Shown: piece by piece, positions 24,082 through 35,119 of the stretch
Layout: every line of letters starts with the position of its first letter
Position numbering within the stretch: the first letter of the stretch is position 1
Source of the DNA: Membranipora membranacea
Lineage: Eukaryota; Bryozoa; Gymnolaemata; Cheilostomatida; Membraniporidae
Reading direction: 5' to 3'
DNA: 64,000 nucleotides
Assembly (NCBI GenBank): GCA_914767715.1
Contig: OU612074.1
Location: forward strand, 15,424,062-15,488,061
The notes under the pieces: model-generated
Database searches by the model: none
Seen by the model: only the letters and a program-made list of their open reading frames with translations
Told to the model about the DNA's origin: nothing
Made by a program: the position numbers and the translations under genes

Positions 24082-24610
24082 GATAAATGTAATCCAAGAT
24101 TCCCTTGTTCATCATTCTCTTGTGCTGGCAATGCTGGGACACGATATAGATGCCCCAGAGGTATAATCAAGGACAGATGCGGCTGGTTCAGATCCTCCAC
24201 CTGGTTAAGAGTTGAATATTCAAATATGCAAGATGGAGAACTATTAAAAGACTGGAACTGATACACTGGCCACGACATCTCTCTCGCTAATCTCAACTCT
24301 GTTCTGAGCTTAAAGTATTCTCACAGTCCTAAGCATTTTATAGTTGGGCAACTAGTGCTATGTTTTCATTTTAGAAGATAGATAGCTTGCACAGGAGAGG
24401 CAGCTCATAACAAGTTCCATTGGTTTTACAAACCAGCTTTTGGGGTGTTTTATCTGAGTAAACCATACATTACTCAATTGATGCCTCATCATAATTTTGT
24501 TATTGTAAGCTTTCCTTTTTGCAAACGTATAGTGTAATATAAGTAAGTTGTATGAGTGATAAACATTATAATTGAAGTTTAAAATAAATATTCTACAAAT
24601 TAAGATCAAT
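24082..24610 (+). pseudogene. Relic of a gene of the C-I family with an internal deletion
   Basis: From 24082 the frame reads DKCNPRFPCSSFSCAGNAGT and CPRGIIKDRCG, matching the third exon of gene G (38837-38962). It then runs through gttcagatcctccacctggt into sequence equivalent to the acceptor and last exon of gene C (cag|ATCCCCCACCTGGTTAA), now out of frame. After it comes sequence matching the 3' untranslated region of gene C (ctggaactgatacactggcc, acgacatctctct). So the DNA between an internal exon and the terminal exon was deleted. No leader exon is visible upstream, although an E/G-type upstream block exists at 23520-23840. Confidence 0.75.
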
Positions 24611-24743
24611 GAAATGAAATATATTATTTGGCATTCAAAAATACTGTCTCATGTTATTATATCCGCTCGCTAGCTGCTGGGTTGACCACAGAAGTGACTC
24701 TTAGAGTAATAGATTTTCAAACCTAACAATAATTATTCGAATA

Positions 24744-24782
<39 letters not shown>

Positions 24783-27230
24783 ATCTGCGTCAGGTTGTTT
24801 GCAAGAAGGTCGGAGCACACCTGGGGGCCGACAAATCCCCAGTAGTCGATGGAATGCAGTGGGATTCGAACCCGCGACTTTAAACATTCCCTTGCTAAAG
24901 GAACTGCGATCTAACCAACTGTGCCACCTCCCACTCCTAATAGCCTGCACTTCTCACAAAAGAGTGAGCCAGATTATGCTTCAATGATTTTGGTCGGATG
25001 GAAGAGATTGTGTTTGGTGTTTTTAGCTGATAGCAGAGCATAGTCCGACAAATTTCAGGATAGGATAGGCTTTTTTGTTTCCTCCCTATATCAGAATCAA
25101 AATGACTTGGCTTTTAGACAATAAAAATTATCTTATTTTTTTCCTCTCATCCCCATTTTGTGTGCCCTAGATATGCCCCTGGTCTGCAAGATTAATAAGT
25201 TTTAAATTCAGATATGTATATCTTGGCAAGTAAGAAGATATTGTAGGTGTGCACTGACCGGCAACAACTCACCAGGTCGAAGGGTGAAAAATGACTTAGG
25301 ATACACAGTATTTATTCTGGTGTATCATTATTGAAAGTTATGTTACACAACTCATCGATATTCTCATTGTACTGGTATGAAATACCATCTGCTGGATTTA
25401 CACTGATCTGAGTTGTCAACAGAGCATGAGAAGTTACAGTTGTTGGTTTTATATTCTTCAAAGAACCCGTGACCTAAATAAATCACAATAATGATGAAAT
25501 GGTGTTAACATGGTGCGAGATAAAAAAGACATCATGTTTAAAAATTGTCAGAGATCATTAAAATTTACAATTCAAATTACAATAATAGGTTGTTCAATTA
25601 TTTAAGTTGCACATGCGATGATGGCAATCGCAGTTCCAGACCAACAATAAAAAAAGAGAAAACATTTCACACACACTTACAATTAATGGGCCAATCAGAG
25701 GTTAAGATAACTGAAAATCCAAGCATTAACAGGCTTGGTGAGTGATGAGGTATAGGATGATGTCAGCTACATATTCAACTTTCACCAATTGTCATATAAA
25801 TGATATAATGATCAGAAATGTCTTAAAAGCTCAATTTTATGAAACAAAGGAAAGACTTTATTCATTGAAATATAGTTAACATGACAAAATTAATACGTAT
25901 AATATGCAGTTACATGGCTCCATAAAATGGTTTGACTGGAAGTCAAGTTAATCCTGGAGATCAGTTTATTTTCATTTATTTTCTTTTTTTTCAGTGAAAA
26001 GTTGCCACAGAGATTGGCATGGCTGTATCCTCAACACTGACATAAAAAATTATCATTGTCATGAGTCGTGCCCAAATACAACAAAAGAAAAGCTGTGGAG
26101 CATTTCAGCTTGTTAAAGCTATCTATACTTAATTATAGGTTATGATGGTAAATCTAAATGTGTGTTAAAGTCTTATTTTACATGGTTACAGTCATTGCAT
26201 CAGTATCTAATAATTATAGAAAACCCTGGCATTAAATGTCCTAAAACACTTATTATTACAACTCCTAATAAAAGCTGCACTGAATCCAATCAATTTGAAC
26301 TTGAATTAAAAAACATTGTTCCTTATATTCATGCTCTCGTGGCTAATTTGTTATACTGATTGTCATTTCGTTTGTTTGTGATTTTGCTTATTTGAGAATG
26401 TTGATCGATGTCACTTTCCTTTTAGTATTTTTAATTTCCAACTGCATCACTCCTCACTAATCTTGTCTCACATAACATTAATTACTTTCTAATGGATGAA
26501 GTTGACGTCAACAATTTACTTGTTGTGAACCATTTACAGCAGTTTGCTCTTTTTCGATAAAAGTGAGGCCAACTCCATAACCTTTGTTATACTAGCATCA
26601 TGAAAAAAACACACAACATTATATAGATTGCAGGTCATTCATTATGTTATGGTATGCACCACCAAGCTTTTGATAAGTTCTTGCTGATCTCTTTGAGCTT
26701 ACTGCCAATGCCTGTTAAAACTGATAATTGTTCTATGCTGTGATAAATGTGTAGCGAAGACTAGTTCTGAAAGTTCATCTCCTCATTTATCATCGATGTA
26801 ATGAGAAATGGTAAGATAGTATTTATATTGAGTTTTATCACCGAAATTTCAGTATAGAGGTGATTCATCAAGTTTTTTTTCGGTTTCATTAGCTTTATAT
26901 GACATTGTCCTGTATTATATTGAATATCCTTCACAAAGAAATATTAACCAAACTAATCTTAATTGATTACTTTGTTTACATTAGCTGAAGTTATGCCAAA
27001 GGAAAGGGCCTTCCTCCTATGTTGGAGAGGAACCATTTTCCTTGTATTACCTGCAGAAGTATCAAATAATTAAAGCCACAGTTTTTTTAAACGAACCTGC
27101 TCGATAATCATATTTTGGACATGCCAAACCCTGTCATTGGTCACTGGAAATCAGTCTGTTCTGGCCACCAATTACGGTGGAGATCATCTATAAGAATCAT
27201 GACATCAATGATCATTGGCAACTTCAGCTG
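24600..27230. other. Spacer between the relic and gene D
   Basis: Contains a GATT microsatellite (24747-24782), a SINE fragment, and from about 25100 a duplicated equivalent of the region upstream of gene C. No coding exon recognised. Confidence 0.5.
24783..24937 (-). mobile_element. tRNA-derived SINE, copy b (3' truncated)
   Basis: On the minus strand it has a tRNA-like head (ggtggcacagttggttagat, then gggttcgaatccc) and the shared body (tcggcccccaggtgtgctcc). Its 3' part is cut by the GATT microsatellite. It sits at the position matching copy a relative to flanking sequence (agcctgcacttctcacaaaa against agccagcacttttcacagaa). Confidence 0.75.
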
Positions 27231-27240
27231 AGATAAAAAG
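27231..27240 (+). promoter_or_regulatory. Probable TATA-like element of gene D
   Basis: gataaaaagg about 50 bases before the ATG at 27283, at the place where the related gene C has TATAAA. Weaker match than in the other genes. Confidence 0.35.
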
Positions 27241-27282
27241 GCAAGCAATACAAAGAATCTCATTATTGTGGTTGAAAGCTGA

Positions 27283-28044
27283 ATGAAGAAACCATCAAAC
27301 GTGGATCGTTGCTATATAGTATTTGCATTGGTGGCTGTGTTATGTTGTGTCGTGCCGATAATATCAGGTAAAACGACATATTTCATCCCTTTGATAATTA
27401 TTTCTTCATTATTTATGCACTCATGTATTGTCATGAAGTAGCTTTTGTGCATCCACTGTTACTGTATTGACCTAATTATTTTTTCGGGAAGAAATCAAAT
27501 TGCTATCTTGTGTTTATTGCATTTTCAGCACAGCTAGGAGCGCCGGTCTCACTTGATCCCAATACTCCGAGACCAGGACACATCTGTCCCGCTGTAGACC
27601 CCAGTCTGCAATGTGCTGCAGGACATTTCATTGACTCAGATGGATGTCTTCAAGGTTGCAGACCAGGTAAATTTTTATATATTTATATATTATTTTATAA
27701 TCATACATTTTTGTACTTCACATAATATTCAATTCTAATTGATCTGATCGTTTATGACTAGAAATGCCGCAGTAATTAATGCCATAAAACTTTAAGGGAT
27801 AACAGTGAATAACAGACTTTTTATTTTGTATCAGGTTAAATTGGCATTTGCGTTTATAAATGAATGGTTGAATGGATTTTCATGTATAGGTTTTGGGTCG
27901 ATACTGAATATCGTTAAAGTACAAGCTTGAAGAGCCGAGGCTAGCACTCCTTTTACGGCTTTACTGACTCAACCCTGTATCGGTGAGCTCACCCCCAGAT
28001 CTGCTATACCATTTTTTTTTCAAATTTCTTATTGATTGATTTAA

Positions 28045-28081
<37 letters not shown>

Positions 28082-29184
28082 TATTGATTTATTGATTGAT
28101 TGATTTGTTATAGAGCACTGTATTCCTGGGCAGACAATATGTTCTGCCTTTGATTGTGGACATTTTCCGCCTGGAACTACATGGTATGGGTGTCCAAACG
28201 GATACATTCAAGATCGATTTGGCTGTGAAGGGACCGGCTGCATGTGTGGTATGAATACTTTGATTTCTCTTCCACTGTTAAAACTTGTTCCTATTGAAAC
28301 ATTGAAACTGAGCGTGTCACCTTAAGACCTAATATACTTCAATAAATGGTTGAAATTCATATGTCAATCATTTTATTGGAGTGTAATATTTTTTAGGACA
28401 AACCATTGTGCGCTGTAATATTTATTACTGAAAACAATCGCTGTCATTATCAACTTCAACTTCAAAAATCTGCTTTGTTCATTGACAATATATAGAAATA
28501 ATTTTTTTAGTTGGATGTCCTGGTTTCAACAGACATATTGTGTGTGAGAACGGTTACAAGAGAGACAGCGATGGCTGCCCAATGTCTGAATGTGGTGAGC
28601 ATACCATTAAAAATCCTTATGACATGATGCAGTCTTGAAAATGCATAAATTCTTGTGATTTCATATTGATGCATCATGCATGGTAATATATTGATGAATT
28701 ATTTCATGATTTCCTAATTTTGTTACAAGAACATTACACCCTTACATTGTCTTACCTTGTGATTTCAGTCAATATTAATTACTTAAAAATCAGTTCAATT
28801 AAACAGTCTCTCATGCTATAGGTGTTTTAGCATAGTTTACATGTTTCTACTAAGATTTACTGCAATACACTTGAGTTCGCCGCCAAAGACATGGTAACAA
28901 CGGCCAAATATTATTGAGGATAATAAGTTGAAATCAAGCTACATATAGGGAACTTCTTACAGCTTTTTATGATCATAAAAAAATTCTCGCATAAACTGCT
29001 CTGTAGAAAGTGTCCAATCTTGTGCACCTCTGCATGTTTCACATGCTGGCTTATACTTTAGGATACCTTCCTGGGATTGGAATCCATTTATCTCTCCAAT
29101 CATTTTTCCTTTGAATAGTTGTATGATGCGAAGAAAGGAAAAACTCATATTGATATTGATAGTCATATTATTTTAGCTCCTTGA
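27283..29184 (+). CDS. Short modular cysteine-rich secreted protein (gene D), 5 exons
   Basis: Exons 27283-27367, 27529-27666, 28114-28248, 28511-28594, 29177-29184; phase 1 throughout; 149 residues. The leader MKKPSNVDRCYIVFALVAVL marks it as the sister of gene C. The next three exons equal exons 2-4 of C in length (138, 135, 84) and content: CPAVDPSLQC/GCLQGCRP, CIPGQTICSAFDCG with GCEGTGCMC, and GCPGFNRHIVC with GCPMSEC. It lacks C's last two cysteine modules. The final exon is inferred: ttttag then CTCCTTGA completes G to give Ala-Pro-stop, and what follows resembles the family's 3' untranslated region. One expected cysteine position in module 2 reads RFGCEG instead of SCGCEG, so a disulfide partner differs from C. 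The first four exons are certain; the last is less so. Confidence 0.75.
28026..28106. repeat. GATT tetranucleotide microsatellite before an exon of gene D
   Basis: Imperfect (attg/gatt) tandem run ending about 8 bases before the acceptor ag at 28112-28113, so it occupies the usual branch-point and pyrimidine-tract zone of this intron. Confidence 0.8.
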
Positions 29185-29284
29185 TGCTACAAAAGAGAAA
29201 TGAATGGAATAATGGAACTACTCATCTACCACAAGCGACTTTAGAACTCTCCTCTCCCCAATCTCAATAGTGTTTGATAATTTC

Positions 29285-29290
29285 AATAAA
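29285..29290 (+). promoter_or_regulatory. Polyadenylation signal AATAAA, gene D
   Basis: About 100 bases after the proposed stop at 29182-29184. A short palindrome (catacaggtacccctgtacc, then tgtatg) follows at about 29298-29325. Confidence 0.5.
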
Positions 29291-29329
29291 ATGTGACATA
29301 CAGGTACCCCTGTACCTGTATGCCACATT

Positions 29330-30690
29330 ATCCACCACTGGCGGTTGGTTGTTCAACGTTACTGTGCAGGGTACTTTAATTGAATCTCCGCTTGCCGTGC
29401 ATTACAGATTAAGCTACTTGATAGCTTCCTAATATACTCTTTACCATCGTAATTGGGTTAGTTATCTTCGCTTTTTCATTCATCATTATCATTTATCATC
29501 GCTTAAATAGGAAGCTCAATCTCCTGTTTTGAGTGTTATGTCTGCTGTCATGTACCATCCTTGAATGAGCATCATTAATTAAGTCCTGCAAGGTCTTTTT
29601 GTAATGTAAAGTTGTACTGTGTAAATTTTATAAGCTGGTAGCATTTTTGATAAAGATCAGTTGCTTGCGGCATTTTGAATGGAGTAGTCGCAATTTGGAT
29701 TTTGTCTGGCAGCTTACTGCTAGGGTCATGTATATTGTTTCTGAATGAAACCGAGAAACTGCCAACAACACAAATTGTCGGAGTATCTTACAAAAACATA
29801 ATCCTTCTGTAATAATTTTGTTACAGAATTTATTAAGTGTCAAAAGAAAAGTTGAACTTGTGTTTTACTGATAAATTATATCCACCAATACAAACAGAAA
29901 ATACAATGACTCACTGCTATATCAATACTGATTATTCACACAGAAATTTTGACTAAAGGTAGGCTACATAGCTGCTACCTTGATTTCAAAGTTTAATCAT
30001 AATAATACATTTACAATATATTGAGCAATCCTAACACAAATATATGGCTCTTTGTCTATCAAAATCAAATCGGGTCTGATTGGAGCTTCTGGTCGATGCT
30101 TGATGATTCTGTGATGAATTTGCTGAATTTTGATTCACGGGAATGAACAATTTTTTTTATAGGTTATTCAAATTATCATGTAAAACTCCTTTTGCCTTAT
30201 TTCTGTTACAAAACCATTACCGATTCTACCGATTCACTCAATTAAAACTTAATGTAGAATAATTTGTGGGGAGTAGTGAGGTACAATACAGAAAAAAAAC
30301 ATAAGATGGTGTTACCTGCTTGTTGTTCACCTCGATATAACTACCACAGGATTGTAATGATACGAACCAATATTATGAGTCAACGAAAAGAAATCGGTTT
30401 GCTAGGTCTGTCTGTATCAGGCGTCAATGTTTTCAGAAGGCACGTCGCTATATATTACGCAGAAACATAACAAGAAAATTCTTCCCTGTGGTGGATCCTA
30501 GTAATACATTGGCAAGGAAATACTATTTTCTCTTTACATAATACTCCAATTAATCTTACATTTGCTACCACTCTGATTAACTTAATTGACAAGGATTTAA
30601 TTAAATGCTACCAGCTCCTCGTTCTATCAATTTAGTGCCAAAAATCAAACTCATTTCCCTGTTGTGGTCTATAAGTAGTTACAGGGTTCT
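29330..30690. other. Spacer between genes D and E
   Basis: No exon recognised. 30240-30560 is the upstream block shared with 23520-23840 and partly with 37430-37570. Confidence 0.5.
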
Positions 30691-30692
30691 TG

Positions 30693-30722
30693 GCAACACA
30701 ATCTCACCTGGTACACAAGGAT
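30693..30722 (+). promoter_or_regulatory. Conserved distal promoter element, gene E
   Basis: caacacaatctcacctggta then cacaaggat, about 95 bases before the TATA box. Near-identical elements lie at the same distance upstream of genes F and G. A tttgatgatgacac block follows, also shared with gene G. Confidence 0.6.
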
Positions 30723-30787
30723 AGTGGGTATGAATCATTGATTTTTAATTTGATGATGACACCTCATTATAAGTGTATCCTGTTGGC

Positions 30788-30794
30788 TATAAAA
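30788..30794 (+). promoter_or_regulatory. TATA box of gene E
   Basis: TATAAAA 64 bases before the ATG at 30852. Confidence 0.65.
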
Positions 30795-30851
30795 CAAGAG
30801 CCTATCCTCAATTACGTTCACAAGTAACCAGCATCCAGAAGCGACACAACC

Positions 30852-32777
30852 ATGGCGGTGGATCATATCAGACTTGTAGCATTTGTAGCTTTGCTTGGAT
30901 ATATTGCTGCAGGTTGGTATTGACAATGACCCACAGATTAAGTTTGGAAAATATTTGATAGCAGAGTATTCATAATAATCTGAATTAGTACTGTTTCCTG
31001 CAAAGGGCTTCATCATTATTATAATTTTATTAAACATTCATTTACAAAAAAAATGAGTACATTGTTGCGACTGTTTCAGTTCCACCTGCCTACCCTCCAC
31101 CATCATCAGCAGTAAGATGCCCAGGACCTAGGGATCCTATTGGTGCTCCTGGTAGACCCTGCACCATTGGTAATACACAGTGTGGCGACGGAGAGATCTG
31201 CTCTGCTAATTGTGCTGGCATCCCTGGCTTTGGCGGAAGTGGAAACTGTATAAGAGGTGTACCGTGAGTAGTATCAAGTATAACATTATCAATACCAAGT
31301 TCTTATAACATTAACTACTTAGCATCTAGTTTTGTATGGAAATGACAAAATTTAAGATGTAAAGATATTCTTCAAATTGTGACTGCCTGTCTATCATATT
31401 GCATTACAGTAAAATATAAATAACGAGCATTTTATAATTTGCACATATATTTCTTTCTTATCAGATGCACGGTTGTATAAATGGGTACAACAAATGTGTT
31501 TGCTACAAAGTTTCTTCAAATGTACGCACTTCCATTTTAATGTTTATCTAGGCTACAGGGACCTCCTTCAAGACCATCTCCACCAAATGTTTGCATTCCG
31601 ATAAGAATACCTGGAACAGTACCTACAGGTCCCCCGCCAGGTTCTAATCCTCCTCCATGTGGAATTGCTCGTGAATGTGCTCGATTTGCTCCAACACAAA
31701 CCCCTTATGACTGTCCTACTGGTAGTTTCGCTGACGATAACTGTGGGTGTGAGGACGGTAACTGCCAGTGCGGTGAGCAAATGTGCAAACTTATCCACCT
31801 TCACATCATATCAACATATCCACTACATGATAGAATCATTTTTAATAGTTCCAGGAGATCCTTTGGAAATGTTTTTAGACCTCAGAAAGTTAAGACAGAG
31901 AAGAGGAATAGCAGTTTTCCACATTTTAAATGAATCACTATAATTCTGGACACAAATTTCAGTACTATCATTGATACTTCCCACACAACAATTATGAATG
32001 TACCAATACACTCATACTCATTGCATCACACTGCATAAAAATCATAAATGAGGGGTGATGGTTCTATACTCTGTATGATAAAAAGAGCAATATACACTGC
32101 ACAATATAGCTTGTGAATATAAGGCTTGCCTATAAGTCTCAGATTGTTCAATGATGTATTGTTACAATTTTCAGAGGGATGTCCATACTTTGACAATTCA
32201 TTGAGATGCCAGTATGGTTATAGGACAAGAAGAGGATGTCCAGTTGCTGTTTGCAGTAAGTAAATTTATATAAATATTTTGATGGCAAAACTCTCTCGTG
32301 GAGCACTAAGTATGAAACTTACTATCATTATGATTCAGTTGCAAATAAGTATTTTTCAAGTTCTTTAATTGAATCCATATCATTTGACGACTTAGTGTTA
32401 TTTCTCTTTATTGAAAGTCCCGAGGTACAAGAAAGATGAAATAAAACAAATAAAGTCAACATTTTGTGTCTCTGACCAATAGCCTGTTCACAGATAAAAT
32501 TAATTGTCTCTCAGAATTAGAAAACAAAATTTTGAACCGTTTTTTATCTGACTTGATCAAGTGAAATACTGCCTGCAGGGTAAATGAAGTAATTATTCCA
32601 TCACAGCGCTCCTGTGTGTGATAATTTGTATATTTTTCCAAGTTTCATCTGGAGGGCTGTGGCCCAAAAAAAATATGCATTCTTTATCATTCCCTGCATT
32701 CATAATAGTGCAAGGTAGAAACACTTTTGTAATGGTAAATCTATTTTCTTTTAGATCCCCCACCAAGAGGAAAATAA
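30852..32777 (+). CDS. Modular cysteine-rich secreted protein (gene E), 5 exons
   Basis: Exons 30852-30912, 31080-31263, 31552-31772, 32175-32255, 32755-32777; phases 1,2,1,1; 189 residues. Leader MAVDHIRLVAFVALLGYIAA is a signal peptide. Exon 2 is a proline-led module with conserved cysteines (RCPGPRDP, GRPCTIG, TQCGDGEICSANC, SGNCIRGVP), loosely like a WAP domain but not a safe match. Exon 3 is proline-rich then CGIARECARFAP and ADDNCGCEDGNCQC, matching exon 5 of gene C. Exon 4 (GCPYFDNSLRC, RTRRGCPVAVC) is almost identical to exon 6 of gene C, as are the flanking intron ends. The tail is NPPPRGK. So E pairs the back half of C with a different front, evidence of module swapping within the cluster. 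Confidence 0.85.
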
Positions 32778-32913
32778 TCCAAAATGCAAGATGAACAATT
32801 ATTAAAGAATAGAACTGACTCCCGCATTCCTTTATCTACTCTAAACTCTGCTCTTTTTTAAAATTAAATGTTTATGAACAACTTGATTTTTTGGATACTT
32901 TTGGTGTCATATA

Positions 32914-32919
32914 AATAAA
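32914..32919 (+). promoter_or_regulatory. Polyadenylation signal AATAAA, gene E
   Basis: About 137 bases after the stop at 32775-32777. Confidence 0.5.
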
Positions 32920-34562
32920 TTGAATGACTGATGACTAACCATTCTAATTTCATTTCTTCATAACCAATTTTCTGCAAATTGAGATCAATAATACGTATTT
33001 GGCATTTAAACTCTATAATATGTTATTTTGTTTGCTAGCTGCAGACCACAACTGTGTGTTTGATATTAATGTATTTTCAAACCTTACAACATATTTGAAA
33101 TGATATTTTACGGCTTCACGACTTCAGAAAGTTTTCATCCATGTTGCAAACAAATAATTGTGACATCTGATTTACCATCTTTGACTTGAATTCACAACTG
33201 TCAATAAAAATGTAAAGCAGCCCGCACTTTTCACTGTTAGCGAGCAAGATTATGTTTCAATTATTTCTGCCAGGGAGTAGAGATTGTATTACACCTGAAC
33301 CTAATTTTTCTACACCTATCAGATTTGGTTTTCTTTAGCAAAAGTCAATCTGTGATAACCGCCTGTGTAGCTACCGACCAATAAAAGGCACGGAAAGCAG
33401 TAAAATACCGTCCTTGGAAAGAGAAATTGAACCTTAGCCTAGCCTAGGAACAATTGACAGCAGGCATCACCAGAATGTTATCTTTTATTTCTGTGGGAGA
33501 GCTGTCTATCTAGCAAGCCCACATGTTCAGTTGCAAAGAAACAGTGCTAAGCTTGACAATATACACACCTGTGAAATAAAAAGAAATTTAAAATATATAA
33601 ATGTATAAATGTATAGGTAAATATGTATTTTTATGATTTTAACCAACATGAATTTTTTATCATAATTTGTGAAACTGATAAATTTCTGTTTTCCTTTGGA
33701 CCCAGCAGCAAACATTGATTATCCATAACAAATTCCAATTATGACAAGCACTATTTGAGTATCTCTGCTTGTTTTCACAGGTAGAAATAGATATTTTGCT
33801 GTTGAATTGAAGACCATTTTGGATGCTGTGTTTGTAATCATAGATCATATTGGTTCACAACTCTAGAAAAAGCTTGTAAGAAGTACAAATTCACTAATTG
33901 TAGAGATTAAACTCGATCCATCTAACTCAATCATCATCCTTTGTCTTCTCACTTTGAAAAAATCATTACACTATAGGCAGATCATTGCAGTTAACTTTAT
34001 GTGCACACTGACAGTGAAACTTCAGTATGCATTAGGTCGAAGTTGAGGAGGGAGATTCAGTTTATCCTCTTATTTTTTAGTCTGGGAGGTAGATAAGAAC
34101 AGTCTAAGCTTTCTTTGACGATGTGTAAAGTTGTTCAATCCGAATGTATTTTATTGTTTCGAATTGTTCTCAAATTATAATGATTGAATTTTAAGTTGAG
34201 ACTTTCTGACTTGGTAAATATTTATTATCTTTTATTTGAAAAAATGAATTTTCATAAAAACAATATCTGGTAGGAGGATTTCACAATTAATCAATTAAAT
34301 ACATGTTTCAAAATAATAATTTTTAATAACTAGGCTAGCCTCTGTACTGTGGTGTATAGGGAGTTGCTTCTCCTGCATCTTAACAGCCAACAAGAATAGC
34401 AGATTAGAAATAAAGAGATAAAATGCTCTTCATTAGTATTTTGTGAGATTTCAGACAATAGACAAGCAATTACCATGTGAGGAATATATTCAATTCAAAG
34501 CTAGATGCTAAACAGTGAATGTTGGAAGAATTTGGTATTGATAGTATAATAAATTTTACTAC
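32920..34562. other. Spacer between genes E and F
   Basis: About 32930-33400 is the family's 3' flank, related to 22440-23500 but without the MITE and SINE. The rest shows no exon. TTTATT near 34217 could be the polyadenylation signal of gene F on the minus strand. Confidence 0.45.
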
Positions 34563-34947
34563 TTAAGGAACACCCCTTATACAGTTTCCACTGATGCTGC
34601 CGAAACCAGGAATGCCAGCACAATTAGAAGAGCAAACCTCTCCATCGCTACACTGTGTATAACCAATGTTGCAGGGTCTACCGACAGCACCAATAGGATC
34701 CCTAGGTCTGGGGCATCCTAATGCTGAAGATGGTGGAGGGTAGGCAGGTTGATCTGAAACAGTTGCAATGATGTACCATTTTTTGTGAAGAAATACCTTT
34801 TCATAAACACATACTTCTGCCTCAGTAAAACACCCAGTATTTGACAAGTAATTTTAGGATTATTGGCCATTTTTGTAAAAACCAACCTCCAGAAAGACTT
34901 TCAATCACAGCTATAACTGCTAGAAGCCTGATGTGATACTCTGCCAT
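34563..34947 (-). CDS. Truncated single-module secreted protein (gene F), 2 exons, possibly a pseudogene
   Basis: Exons 34947-34887 and 34753-34563, phase 1; 83 residues. Leader MAEYHIRLLAVIAVIESLSG, then the same module as exon 2 of gene E (LGCPRPRDP, GRPCNIG, TQCSDGEVCSSNC, SGNCIRGVP). In E and G the exon ends GTNCC|GT with a donor. Here the bases are GTTCCTTAAGT: the donor GT has become TT and the reading frame meets TAA at once. The gene is the only inverted member of the cluster. Its promoter (TATA box and distal element) is preserved, so a one-domain secreted peptide may still be made. No third exon was found downstream. Confidence 0.65.
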
Positions 34948-35010
34948 GGTTTTCTTGTTTCTGTTGGGTTACTGGGCACATGTCTGTCTAAAGTTGGTTG
35001 GAGGCCTTGG

Positions 35011-35017
35011 TTTTATA
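35011..35017 (-). promoter_or_regulatory. TATA box of gene F
   Basis: Minus-strand TATAAAA, 64 bases upstream of the ATG at 34947. Confidence 0.6.
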
Positions 35018-35087
35018 TGTACACTTACGACGGTATGTCATCATCAAACTGGAATTCAATAATTCAAAATCATTCACCGTAACCACT

Positions 35088-35116
35088 ATCCTTGTGTACC
35101 GGGAGAGTTTGTGTTG
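35088..35116 (-). promoter_or_regulatory. Conserved distal promoter element, gene F
   Basis: On the minus strand caacacaaactctcccggta then cacaaggat, closely matching the elements of genes E and G, about 100 bases upstream of the TATA box. Confidence 0.6.
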
Positions 35117-35119
35117 CAG

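Noticed and set aside
24010-24261. Working 83-residue gene
   Set aside because: Its cysteine-rich part matches one exon of gene G; the remainder is out-of-frame terminal exon and UTR, and no leader exon exists.
24747-28106. Short direct-repeat runs as a CRISPR-like array
   Set aside because: They are continuous GATT tetranucleotide microsatellites without spacers in an animal genome.
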